A stretch of DNA of 64,000 nucleotides from Castellaniella sp044508625 (GTDB taxonomy: Bacteria; Pseudomonadota; Gammaproteobacteria; Burkholderiales; Burkholderiaceae_B): the NCBI GenBank assembly GCA_044508625.1, contig JBIQHJ010000002.1, forward strand, positions 62,001-126,000. Direction: 5' to 3'. The position numbers were made by a program, and so were the translations under genes. The notes under the pieces were generated by a model. That model saw nothing but the letters and a program-made list of their open reading frames with translations. It was not told the origin of the DNA and did not search any database. Each line of letters starts with the position of its first letter. Positions within the stretch are counted from its first letter, which is position 1. Positions 54,459 through 62,058 of the stretch are shown here, piece by piece.

Positions 54459-55687
54459 ATGCTGCAGAGGCAGGGCTGCCCTTGGGCGAAGGCCCGCTCA
54501 GGGGCCTGGTGGTCATCGATGTGACGCGCGTGGTGGCGGGCCCTTATTGCACGATGATGCTGGCCGACCTCGGGGCGACGGTGATCAAGGTCGAGAATCC
54601 CGCGGAGCCCGACTATGTGCGGTCTTTCCCGCCGTTCGTGCAGGGCGGGCACGGCAGGGCCAGCGCCTTTTTCGCGCAGTACAACCGGCACAAACTCGGC
54701 GTCAGCCTCAATCTGAAGACCAGCCAGGGCCAGGCCCTCTTGCGCAGGCTGGCAAGCAAGGCCGATATGCTCGTCGAGAATTTCCGCCCGGGGACGATGG
54801 CGAAACTGGGACTGGACTACGAGGCGCTGAAAGAGGAAAATCCGCGGCTCGTGTATGTCTCGATCAGCGGATTCGGGCAGACGGGCCCCCATTCGCTGCG
54901 TCCCGCCTACGACAACAGCGCGCAGGCGACCGGCGGGCTGTGGTCCTTCAACGGGGAAAAGGGCCGGCCGCCCGTGCGGGTCGGCACGATCATCGGCGAC
55001 CTGTCGGCATCCTTCTACGGCGCCATCGCGGCCCTGGCCGCGGTGATGCACGCCCGGCAGACGGGAGAAGGGCAGTTGGTGGACGTCGCCCAGCAGGACT
55101 CCGTGGTGACCCTGACCGAGCATGCGGTGGTCAATTTCACCGTCGATGGCGCCGTCGCGCAGCCTCTGGGAAATGACCATCCATTCGTGCGTCCCTACGG
55201 CCAGCTCGCCTGCAAGGACGGGTTCGTATTCTTCGGCGCCTATACGGACAAGTTCTGGCGCGAAGCGTGCAGGATATTCGGCGAGCCGGAGCTGATCGCC
55301 GATCCCGAGATCGACACCATGGAAAAGCGCTTCGATCCGGAGGTGTACGAGCGCCGCGTGGCGCCGGTCGTCCGGCGCTGGTGCGCGGATCGCACCAAGG
55401 CCGAGCTGGAGGAAATGGCCGGGGACGCCATCCCCCTCACGCCCATCAAGACCATCGATGAAGTGCTGCGGGATCCGCACCTGGACGCGCGCGAGATGTT
55501 CGTTCCCGTGGACATGGACGGCGTATCGGTGAAGGTCTTCGGCAGCCCGATGAAACTGTCCAGGACACCCGTCCGGGCGGCGGGGGCGGCCCCGTCCTTC
55601 GGCGAGCACAATGCGCTGGTGTTCAATCGATGGGCGGGCCTGAGCGCCGGGGAACTGGAGCGCCTGTGCGCGGAGGGCGTGATCTGA
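54455..55687 (+). CDS. CaiB/BaiF (class III) CoA-transferase
   Basis: The 410-residue enzyme moves CoA from one acid to another. Family marks are DVTRVVAGPYCTMMLADLGA, QYNRHKLGVSLNLKTSQGQ, ENFRPGTMAKLGLDYEALK and the region GFGQTGPHSLRPAYDNSAQA, where the Asp of AYD matches the catalytic Asp of formyl-CoA transferase. Human SUGCT of this family uses succinyl-CoA with glutarate or 3-hydroxy-3-methylglutarate, which fits the neighbouring HMG-CoA reductase gene. Acceptor acid is thus probably 3-hydroxy-3-methylglutarate, mevalonate or a related product. It is coupled to livF (ATGA) and to the crotonase (TGATG). Confidence 0.88.
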   Translation: MNAAEAGLPLGEGPLRGLVVIDVTRVVAGPYCTMMLADLGATVIKVENPAEPDYVRSFPPFVQGGHGRASAFFAQYNRHKLGVSLNLKTSQGQALLRRLASKADMLVENFRPGTMAKLGLDYEALKEENPRLVYVSISGFGQTGPHSLRPAYDNSAQATGGLWSFNGEKGRPPVRVGTIIGDLSASFYGAIAALAAVMHARQTGEGQLVDVAQQDSVVTLTEHAVVNFTVDGAVAQPLGNDHPFVRPYGQLACKDGFVFFGAYTDKFWREACRIFGEPELIADPEIDTMEKRFDPEVYERRVAPVVRRWCADRTKAELEEMAGDAIPLTPIKTIDEVLRDPHLDAREMFVPVDMDGVSVKVFGSPMKLSRTPVRAAGAAPSFGEHNALVFNRWAGLSAGELERLCAEGVI

Positions 55688-56433
55688 TGGCCATCGACTA
55701 CGAGGTGCTCGACCGGATCGCGCACGTCCGCTTCAACCGTCCGGAAAAACTCAATGCCTTGACGCTGGCGATGTACGAGCAGCTTGCGGAGGCATTCGCG
55801 CGCGCCAACGACGACCCCGAGGTGCGGGTCGTGCTGCTCACCGGCGCGGGCAGCCGCGCGTTCTGCGTGGGGGCGGACCTGACGGAATCCATCCCGGCGC
55901 TGGCGGAAGGGCGCTTCGACATTTCGGAGTGGGATGGCGCGCACATCAAGCAGCCGGGCTTCTACAAGCCCGTGGTGGCCGCGATCAACGGCCTGTGCAT
56001 GGGCGGTGGCTTCGAGATCATGCTGGCGGCCGACATCCGGGTGGCCGCGGAGGATGCGGTCTTCGCGCTCCCCGAAGCCTCGCTGGGCTTCGTGCCCGCG
56101 GGCGGCACGCTGGTGCGCCTGGCGCGCCAGATTCCCCATGCCTTCGCGATGGAGCTGATGATGACGGCCGAGCGCTTTCCGGCGAGCCGGCTGGCGGAAA
56201 TGGGCCTGCTGAACCGGGTCGTCCCGGCGGCCGAGCTGCCGCAAGCCGCCTTGGCGTATGCCGAGGGCATCGCTCGAAAGGGCAGGGTCGCCCTGTCGGT
56301 GATCAAAGAGGCGGCGTCGACGCTGGGGCACCTTTCCCTCCAGGAGGCATTCGCGCGCGAGGCGCAATTGGGCCAGCGCGCGTTCACGTGCGAGGAGGCC
56401 AAGGCGGGCTTGCAGCGCTTTCTCGCGCGATGA
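55687..56433 (+). CDS. Enoyl-CoA hydratase/isomerase (crotonase) family enzyme
   Basis: The 248-residue crotonase has both catalytic glutamates of true hydratases (GGGFEIMLAADIRV and ALPEASLGFVPAGG) and the oxyanion-hole region AFCVGADLTE. In the context of an HMG-CoA reductase it could hydrate 3-methylglutaconyl-CoA to HMG-CoA (or the reverse), or act on mevalonyl-CoA as fungal SidH does. Neither can be told from sequence. The 3' end is the first of three tandem 37-bp units that continue past the stop codon. Confidence 0.88.
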   Translation: MAIDYEVLDRIAHVRFNRPEKLNALTLAMYEQLAEAFARANDDPEVRVVLLTGAGSRAFCVGADLTESIPALAEGRFDISEWDGAHIKQPGFYKPVVAAINGLCMGGGFEIMLAADIRVAAEDAVFALPEASLGFVPAGGTLVRLARQIPHAFAMELMMTAERFPASRLAEMGLLNRVVPAAELPQAALAYAEGIARKGRVALSVIKEAASTLGHLSLQEAFAREAQLGQRAFTCEEAKAGLQRFLAR

Positions 56434-56505
56434 GGCCAAGGCGGCCCCTCAGCGCTTTGTCGCGCGATGAAGCCATGGCGGCCCCGCAACGCCTTCTCGC
56501 GCGTT
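56395..56505 (+). repeat. Triplicated 37-bp unit spanning the crotonase 3' end
   Basis: Units are 56395-56431 (inside the gene), 56432-56468 and 56469-56505. Each begins GAGGCC or GAAGCC and ends TCGCGCG plus two bases. Because 37 is not a multiple of three, copies two and three lie in successive other frames; each still ends in a TGA formed with the next base. Confidence 0.85.
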
Positions 56506-56579
56506 GAGCCCCTGATTTTCCCGGGATCGCCGGTCCGGCGGACCCTGGTCCAGACCATTTTTCTTTGCAGAGGAACAGC

Positions 56580-57866
56580 ATGACCATCCATTCACGGCTT
56601 CCCAATTTCCGCAGCCTCGCGCCCGCGCAGCGCCTGGCGCACGTGGCGCAGGCCTGCGGCCTGAGCGCAGGCGATGCCGCGCTGCTCGGCAAGCCCGGCG
56701 CGCTGGACTTGCCCCGGGCCGACGGCATGATCGAGAACGTCATCGCCACCTTCGAGCTGCCCATGGGAGTGGCGGGAAACTTCACCATCAACGGCAAGGA
56801 CGTGCTCGTGCCCATGGTGGTCGAGGAGCCCTCGATCGTCGCCGCCGCCTCGTTCATGGCCAAGCTGGCGCGCGACTGCGGCGGCTTCGAGACCTCCAGC
56901 ACCGGGCCCATCATGCGCGCGCAGGTGCAGGTCCTGGGGATCGCCGATCCCCATGGGGCCAGGCTGGCATTGCTCAAGCATCGCGACGAGGTCATCGCCC
57001 TGGCCAACAGCCGCGACAAAGTGCTCATCGAGCTGGGAGGCGGGTGCCGCGACATCGAGGTCCACGTGTTTCCCGATACGCCGCGCGGCCCCATGGTGGT
57101 CATGCACCTGATCGTGGACGTGCGCGACGCCATGGGCGCCAATACCGTGAACACCATGGCCGAGTCCGTCTCGCCCCTGGTGGAAAAGCTGACCGGCGGG
57201 CAGGTGCGCTTGCGCATTCTCTCCAACCTGGCGGATCTCCGCCTGGCGCGGGCGCGGGTGCGGCTGACGCCGGAAGTCCTCGAAACGAAAGCGCACGGCG
57301 GCGCCCGGATCGTCGAAGGGGTGATCGACGCGTATGCCTTCGCCGCCGTGGACCCCTACCGCGCCGCCACCCACAACAAGGGCATCATGAATGGCATCGA
57401 CCCGGTCATCGTGGCGACCGGCAACGATTGGCGCGCCGTCGAAGCCGGGGCGCATGCCTGGGCCTGCCGGGGAGGACGCTACACGTCCCTGAGCACCTGG
57501 GAAAAGGACGCCGGCGGCGCCCTGGTGGGGACCCTCGAAATGCCGATGTCCGTCGGGCTGGTCGGAGGCGCCACCAAGACGCATCCCCTGGCGCGCATCG
57601 CCCTGAAGATCATGGGTGTGAACACGGCCCAGGAACTGGGCGAGGTGGCGGTCGCCGTCGGGCTGGCCCAGAACCTGGGCGCCTTGCGCGCCCTGGCGAC
57701 GGAGGGCATCCAGCGTGGCCACATGGCCTTGCACGCCCGCAACATCGCCATGGGGGCCGGCGCGGTGGGCGACGAGATCGACCTCATCGCGCGACAGCTC
57801 GCCGCCGACCACGACGTGCGCACCGACCATGCCATGGAACTGCTGCGGGCGCTGCGCGCCAAGTGA
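56580..57866 (+). CDS. mvaA: Class II hydroxymethylglutaryl-CoA reductase, NAD-type (degradative)
   Basis: The 428-residue enzyme interconverts mevalonate and HMG-CoA. Its length equals that of the Pseudomonas mevalonii enzyme, and its catalytic residues fall at the same numbers: Glu83 (VVEEPSIVAA), Lys267 (HNKGIMNGID), Asp283 (GNDW) and His381 (RGHMALHARN). Asp146, reported to set NAD(H) preference in that enzyme, is also present (SRDKV). It therefore should oxidise mevalonate to HMG-CoA with NAD+ and CoA. A ribosome site (GAGGA) precedes the ATG at 56580. It closes the operon; HMG-CoA lyase is not in the window. Confidence 0.93.
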   Translation: MTIHSRLPNFRSLAPAQRLAHVAQACGLSAGDAALLGKPGALDLPRADGMIENVIATFELPMGVAGNFTINGKDVLVPMVVEEPSIVAAASFMAKLARDCGGFETSSTGPIMRAQVQVLGIADPHGARLALLKHRDEVIALANSRDKVLIELGGGCRDIEVHVFPDTPRGPMVVMHLIVDVRDAMGANTVNTMAESVSPLVEKLTGGQVRLRILSNLADLRLARARVRLTPEVLETKAHGGARIVEGVIDAYAFAAVDPYRAATHNKGIMNGIDPVIVATGNDWRAVEAGAHAWACRGGRYTSLSTWEKDAGGALVGTLEMPMSVGLVGGATKTHPLARIALKIMGVNTAQELGEVAVAVGLAQNLGALRALATEGIQRGHMALHARNIAMGAGAVGDEIDLIARQLAADHDVRTDHAMELLRALRAK

Positions 57867-57933
57867 CTTCCGATCTTGATCGATTGCGCCTGCGGCGTGG
57901 GCCTCGCCCCTTGATTTTCATGAGCTGCCGGGG

Positions 57934-58200
57934 TCATGGGCCAGCATTGCGGAACTCGTAGCGCGTGCCGCGCCCACCGCCCGGTGACTGGCGCAGGACG
58001 CCCAGGGCCAGCAACTGCTTGATGTCGCGCAGCGCGGTGTCCTGCGAGCATTTGCCGATGGCGGCCCACTTGCTGCTGGTGAGCTTGCCTTCGAACCCAT
58101 CGAGCAGGCGATCGAGCAGTTTCACCTGGCGCTCATTCATCGGCGTGCCGGCCCAGCGTTGCCAGAATCGCGCCGCCAGGCTGGCAGGCCATCGTGCCAA
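57934..58200 (-). pseudogene. Remnant of a Fic-family protein (C-terminal winged-helix part only)
   Basis: About 85 residues match the C-terminal tail of Fic/DUF4172-type proteins (ARFWQRWAGTPMNERQ, LLDGFEGKLTSSKWA, KCSQDTALRDIKQLL). The catalytic Fic core with its HPFxxGN motif is missing: 19 bp upstream the yicC gene already ends. I read it as a decayed 3' fragment. A short stand-alone DNA-binding product from the ATG at 58140 is conceivable. Confidence 0.75.
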
Positions 58201-58218
58201 GTGAAACGCCGTGATCCA

Positions 58219-59139
58219 CTACTCGATGTTCTGCGCCTGCTCGCGCATCTGCTCGATCAGCAGCTTGAGGTCGATGGCGGCCTGGGTGACCGAGAGGGCC
58301 GCGGACTTGGAGCCCAGGGTGTTGGCCTCGCGGTTCATTTCCTGGAACAGGAAATCCAGCCGCTTGCCGCGGCTGCCCTTGAGCGGGGCCTGCGTGCGGG
58401 GGGCGGCGGGGTCGCCCAGGATGTGCCGCAGCTCGGCGAGGTGCGAGCGCAGGCGGGCGAGCTCCTCGGCCACGTCCACGCGCAGGCCGAACAGCGCCGC
58501 CTCCTGGGCGATGCGGGCCGAGAGCTCGGCGCCGCCGATCAGGGCGAAGCCCTCGGGGCTGGCGGCGGCGAGCGCCTCGCGCAGGCGCTGGGCCACGCGG
58601 GCTTGCTGACCCTCGACCAGGGCGGGCAGCTCGGTCTCGACGCGGTCGGCGATCTCGCCGACCTCGCGCGCGGCCTCCAGCATGGCCTGGGCGAGGCGTC
58701 CGCCCTCGCGCTCGCGCGCGGCCGTGAATTCGTCGACGGCCTGCTCGGTCGCGCGCTCGCACAGGGGCAGCCAGGTGTCCGGATCCAGCGCGGCGCGCTC
58801 GCTGCCGCCCAGCAGCTCGGACAGCGTGGGCGCGGGGACGTCGGGGATGATGGCGCGCGCCGCGTGCAACTGGCCGGCCAGGGCGCGCAGGGTCTCGGGA
58901 TCGAGCTTGCGCGGCACGTCGCCGGCCGCCGCCGTGTAGGCGACGCGGACCTCGATCTTGCCGCGCTGCACCTGCCGGCCCAGGATTTCGCGGATGCGGG
59001 GCTCGGCGAAGCGCAGGTCCTCGGGCACGCGCAGGCTGAGGTCCAGGTAGCGGTTGTTGACGCCGCGGATCTCGATGCCGATGGCGCCGGGCTCGGATTC
59101 CAGGCGCGCCGCGCCGAAGGCCGTCATGCTGCGGATCAT
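58219..59139 (-). CDS. yicC: YicC-family endoribonuclease-like protein
   Basis: The 306-residue protein starts with MIRSMTAFGAARLE and ends with the conserved GKRLDFLFQEMNREANTLGS and LKLLIEQMREQAQNIE. YicC proteins act in RNA turnover and have been linked to small-RNA decay. It is divergent from rph, a gene pair whose linkage is common in proteobacteria and supports an RNA-metabolism role. The start overlaps one arm-containing promoter region at 59158-59179. Confidence 0.93.
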   Translation of the reverse strand: MIRSMTAFGAARLESEPGAIGIEIRGVNNRYLDLSLRVPEDLRFAEPRIREILGRQVQRGKIEVRVAYTAAAGDVPRKLDPETLRALAGQLHAARAIIPDVPAPTLSELLGGSERAALDPDTWLPLCERATEQAVDEFTAAREREGGRLAQAMLEAAREVGEIADRVETELPALVEGQQARVAQRLREALAAASPEGFALIGGAELSARIAQEAALFGLRVDVAEELARLRSHLAELRHILGDPAAPRTQAPLKGSRGKRLDFLFQEMNREANTLGSKSAALSVTQAAIDLKLLIEQMREQAQNIE

Positions 59140-59157
59140 GGGTCGTTCCGTGTTTAT

Positions 59158-59179
59158 CTACAATGTGGGCGTATTGTAG
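59158..59179. promoter_or_regulatory. Symmetric yicC/rph promoter element
   Basis: CTACAAT at 59158-59164 and ATTGTAG at 59173-59179 form a perfect 7-bp inverted repeat with an 8-bp spacer. Each arm contains TACAAT, a 5/6 match to a -10 box, one for each direction. No good -35 boxes accompany them. Confidence 0.5.
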
Positions 59180-59224
59180 TCTCGAACATCGGCGAGCCCG
59201 CTCGCCTTCCGATGGAAACCCTTG

Positions 59225-59989
59225 ATGACCGAATCCCTGTCCCCCGACTCCCTGTCCCCCGGTGCGCGCCCGTCCGGCCGCGCCCCCGATGAATTGCGCG
59301 GCGTGCGCCTCGAGACCGGATACACCCGGTACGCCGAGGGCTCGGTGCTGGCCTGCATGGGCGACACCCGTGTCCTGTGCACCGCCAGCGTCCTCGACAA
59401 GGTGCCGCCCTTTCTCAGGGGCGAGGGGCGCGGCTGGGTGACGGCCGAGTACGGGATGCTGCCGCGGGCGACGCATACGCGCGGCGACCGCGAGGCCGCG
59501 CGCGGCAAGCAGAGCGGCCGCACGCAAGAGATCCAGCGCCTGATCGGCCGCAGCCTGCGCGCCGTGTTCGACCTGCGCGCCCTGGGCGAGCGCACCATCC
59601 ACCTCGACTGCGACGTCCTGCAGGCCGACGGCGGCACGCGCTGCGCCAGCATCACCGGCGCCTGGGTCGCGGCGGCGCTGGCGGTGCGCGGCCTGCGGCG
59701 CCAGGGCGTGCTGGCCGCCGATCCCTTGATCGGCCAGGTGGCCGCCGTCTCGGTCGGCATCGTCGGCGGCCGTCCGGTGCTGGACCTGGACTATGCCGAG
59801 GACTCGGCCTGCGACACCGACATGAACGTCGTCATGACCGATGCCGGCCGGTACGTCGAGGTGCAGGGCACGGCCGAGGGCGGCAGCTTCCAGAGGGCCG
59901 AGCTGGATGCGCTGCTGGACCTGGCGGGCGCGGGGATCTCGCGCCTGCTCGCGCTGCAGGCGCGGGCCGTGGAGGAGGGCGGGGCGTGA
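59225..59989 (+). CDS. rph: RNase PH, tRNA 3'-end processing exoribonuclease
   Basis: RNase PH trims tRNA 3' ends phosphorolytically. The 254-residue protein has the family core: LETGYTRYAEGSVLACMGDT, LRGEGRGWVTAEYGMLPRAT, QEIQRLIGRSLRAVFDL, and the phosphate-binding region. An N-terminal extension of about 22 Ser/Pro/Arg residues precedes the usual start. I use the ATG at 59225; the TTG three bases earlier is unlikely. It overlaps rdgB by TGATG. Confidence 0.95.
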   Translation: MTESLSPDSLSPGARPSGRAPDELRGVRLETGYTRYAEGSVLACMGDTRVLCTASVLDKVPPFLRGEGRGWVTAEYGMLPRATHTRGDREAARGKQSGRTQEIQRLIGRSLRAVFDLRALGERTIHLDCDVLQADGGTRCASITGAWVAAALAVRGLRRQGVLAADPLIGQVAAVSVGIVGGRPVLDLDYAEDSACDTDMNVVMTDAGRYVEVQGTAEGGSFQRAELDALLDLAGAGISRLLALQARAVEEGGA

Positions 59990-60588
59990 TGCGCGTCGTG
60001 CTGGCCTCCAACAATCCCGGCAAGCTGCGGGAATTCTCCGCCATCCTCGGCGCGGCGGGCATCGAGATGGTGCCGCAGGGCGAGCTGGGCGTGCCCGAGG
60101 CCGACGAGCCCCATGGCACTTTCATCGAGAACGCGCTCGCCAAGGCGCGCCACGCCAGCCGCCTGACCGGGCTGCCCGCGCTGGCCGACGATTCGGGCCT
60201 GTGCGTGCACGCGCTGGGCGGGGCCCCGGGCGTGCATTCGGCGCGCTATGCCAGCCTGCGGGGCGGCCCGCGCAGCGACGAGGCCAACAATGCCCGCCTC
60301 GTGGCCGAGATGGCCGGGCGCGAGGATCGCCGCGGCTGCTACGTGGCGGTGCTGGCCTTCCTGCGTTCGGCCGATGACCCGCGCCCCATCGTGGCCGAGG
60401 GCGCCTGGGAAGGCGAGTTGCTGGATCAGCCGCGCGGCGCCAATGGTTTTGGCTACGATCCGTATTTTTATCTGCCAGACTTGGGCCTGACGGCGGCCGA
60501 GCTGCCGCCCGACCGGAAAAACTCCCTCAGCCACCGCGCGCGCGCCCTGCGGAGCCTGCTCCAGGCCCTGCGGGACGAGGCGCGCTGA
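59989..60588 (+). CDS. rdgB: XTP/dITP pyrophosphatase (RdgB/HAM1)
   Basis: The 199-residue enzyme removes deaminated purine nucleotides (ITP, dITP, XTP) from the pool. It has the SNNPGKLREF substrate loop, the DDSGL catalytic Asp pair and the GFGYDPYFYLPDLG motif. It is translationally coupled to rph and lies 18 bp before hemW, a conserved housekeeping order in betaproteobacteria. Confidence 0.95.
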   Translation: MRVVLASNNPGKLREFSAILGAAGIEMVPQGELGVPEADEPHGTFIENALAKARHASRLTGLPALADDSGLCVHALGGAPGVHSARYASLRGGPRSDEANNARLVAEMAGREDRRGCYVAVLAFLRSADDPRPIVAEGAWEGELLDQPRGANGFGYDPYFYLPDLGLTAAELPPDRKNSLSHRARALRSLLQALRDEAR

Positions 60589-60606
60589 AACAGGCGACCC
60601 ACACCC

Positions 60607-61830
60607 TTGAAGAAACTCGTCCCAGTCCCGATGCCCGAGCGCGACGGCGGCCGCCCGGGCGTGCGCGGCAAGACCGCGCTCGCCGCCTTGCCGCCCCTGT
60701 CCCTGTACGTCCACGTGCCGTGGTGCGTGCGCAAGTGCCCGTATTGCGACTTCAATTCGCACGAGCGCACCGAGGGGCCGCCCGAGGAAGACTACCTCGC
60801 CGCCTTGCAGGCGGACCTCGAGCAGGCCGTCCCCTCGGTCTGGGGCCGGACCATTTCCACGGTATTCATCGGCGGGGGCACGCCCAGCCTGCTGTCCGCC
60901 GATACGGTGGATCGCATGATGGCCTTGTTCCGCGCCTGTCTCAACCTGGAGCCGGACGCCGAGGTGAGCCTCGAGGCCAATCCGGGCACCGCCGAGGCCG
61001 AACGCTTCGAGGGCTACGCAAGGGCCGGCGTGAACCGGATCTCGCTGGGGATCCAGAGCTTCGACGACCGGGCGCTGCAGGCCCTGGGCCGCATCCATGA
61101 CGGCGCCCAGGCGCGGCGCGCCATCGACATGGCGTGCCGCGCGGTCGAGCGGGTCAACCTGGACCTGATGTACGCGCTGCCGGGACAGACCCTGGAGGCC
61201 TGCGAGCGCGACCTGCGCGAGGCCATGTCCTACGGCACGGGCCACCTGTCGCTCTACCACCTGACGATGGAGCCGAACACGGTCTTTGCGAAATACCCGC
61301 CCAAGGTGCCCGACGACGATGCCAGCGCCGCGATGCAGGATCTCATCGCCGAGCTGACCGCCGCCGGCGGCTGGGAACGCTACGAGGTCTCGGCCTACGC
61401 CCGCCCCGGGCAGGCGTGCCGGCACAACCTCAACTACTGGCGTTTCGGGGACTACCTGGGCATCGGGCCGGGCGCGCATTCCAAGCTGTCCTTCCAGGAC
61501 CGCATCCTGCGCCAGGCCCGCTCGCGCATGCCCGATTCCTGGATGCGCCAGGCCCTGGCGCGCGACGGCAGCCACCTCGCCGAGGAAAGGGTGCTGGGCG
61601 CGGGGGATCTCGGCTTCGAATTCATGCTCAATGCGCTGCGCCTGAAGGATGGCGTCGAGGGCGGCCTGTTCATCGAGCGCACCGGGCTGTCGCTGCTGTC
61701 CGTCCTGCCCGCGATGCGCCGCGCCGCCGAGCGCGGCCTGCTCGAGCCCGGCCTGGAGCGGATTCGCGCCACGCCCCTGGGCTGGCGCTTCCTGAACGAG
61801 CTCCAGATGGAATTCCTCCCGGAGGAATGA
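60607..61830 (+). CDS. hemW: HemW, radical-SAM heme chaperone (HemN-like)
   Basis: The 407-residue protein has the radical SAM cluster motif CVRKCPYCDF (Cys-x3-Cys-x2-Cys), the GGGTPSLL and LSLGIQSFDD segments, and the C-terminal winged-helix typical of HemW rather than coproporphyrinogen oxidase HemN. HemW binds heme and delivers it to respiratory enzymes. The start is uncertain: a TTG at 60607 gives the first residues here; an ATG at 60631 is the alternative. Neither has a strong ribosome site. Confidence 0.9.
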   Translation: MKKLVPVPMPERDGGRPGVRGKTALAALPPLSLYVHVPWCVRKCPYCDFNSHERTEGPPEEDYLAALQADLEQAVPSVWGRTISTVFIGGGTPSLLSADTVDRMMALFRACLNLEPDAEVSLEANPGTAEAERFEGYARAGVNRISLGIQSFDDRALQALGRIHDGAQARRAIDMACRAVERVNLDLMYALPGQTLEACERDLREAMSYGTGHLSLYHLTMEPNTVFAKYPPKVPDDDASAAMQDLIAELTAAGGWERYEVSAYARPGQACRHNLNYWRFGDYLGIGPGAHSKLSFQDRILRQARSRMPDSWMRQALARDGSHLAEERVLGAGDLGFEFMLNALRLKDGVEGGLFIERTGLSLLSVLPAMRRAAERGLLEPGLERIRATPLGWRFLNELQMEFLPEE

Positions 61831-61873
61831 GGGATCCGCGGCCCGGCTGCACCAGAATGGGGCGTCCGCGCCC

Positions 61874-61879
61874 TATAAT
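61874..61879 (+). promoter_or_regulatory. Possible sigma-70 -10 box upstream of glnA
   Basis: TATAAT is an exact -10 box. No acceptable -35 box is seen about 17 bp upstream. A start around 61887 would lie inside the first NtrC site, which would resemble the repressible glnAp1 promoter of enteric bacteria. Confidence 0.35.
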
Positions 61880-61881
61880 CT

Positions 61882-61896
61882 GCACTCTCATGGTGC
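61882..61896 (+). promoter_or_regulatory. NtrC binding site 1 upstream of glnA
   Basis: GCACTCTCATGGTGC fits the NtrC operator GCACC-N5-GGTGC with one mismatch. It lies about 100 bp upstream of the sigma-54 promoter, the normal distance for an enhancer, and is spaced 26 bp centre to centre from site 2. Confidence 0.8.
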
Positions 61897-61907
61897 GATA
61901 TTCGTCC

Positions 61908-61922
61908 GCACCCTCATGGTGC
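61908..61922 (+). promoter_or_regulatory. NtrC binding site 2 upstream of glnA
   Basis: GCACCCTCATGGTGC is an exact GCACC-N5-GGTGC NtrC operator. Site 1 and site 2 share the same central CTCAT and would bind NtrC dimers cooperatively. Confidence 0.87.
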
Positions 61923-61980
61923 GGCATTTTCATGGGCTCGCCATCGGGGCGCCCCCTCGCGCCCCGGCGTGCCCGAAAAG

Positions 61981-61997
61981 CTGGCATGCTTGTTGCT
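61981..61997 (+). promoter_or_regulatory. Sigma-54 promoter of glnA
   Basis: CTGGCATGCTTGTTGCT matches the -24/-12 pattern TGGCAC-N5-TTGC, with GG and GC exactly 10 bases apart. Transcription would begin near 62008, about 50 bp before the glnA ATG. With two upstream NtrC sites it predicts induction under nitrogen limitation. Confidence 0.87.
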
Positions 61998-62058
61998 TGA
62001 TGTTTCGCAAGCCATCGGCTTTCCCCTCAATTTTGATCTGTGCAAGACAGGAGCTCTC

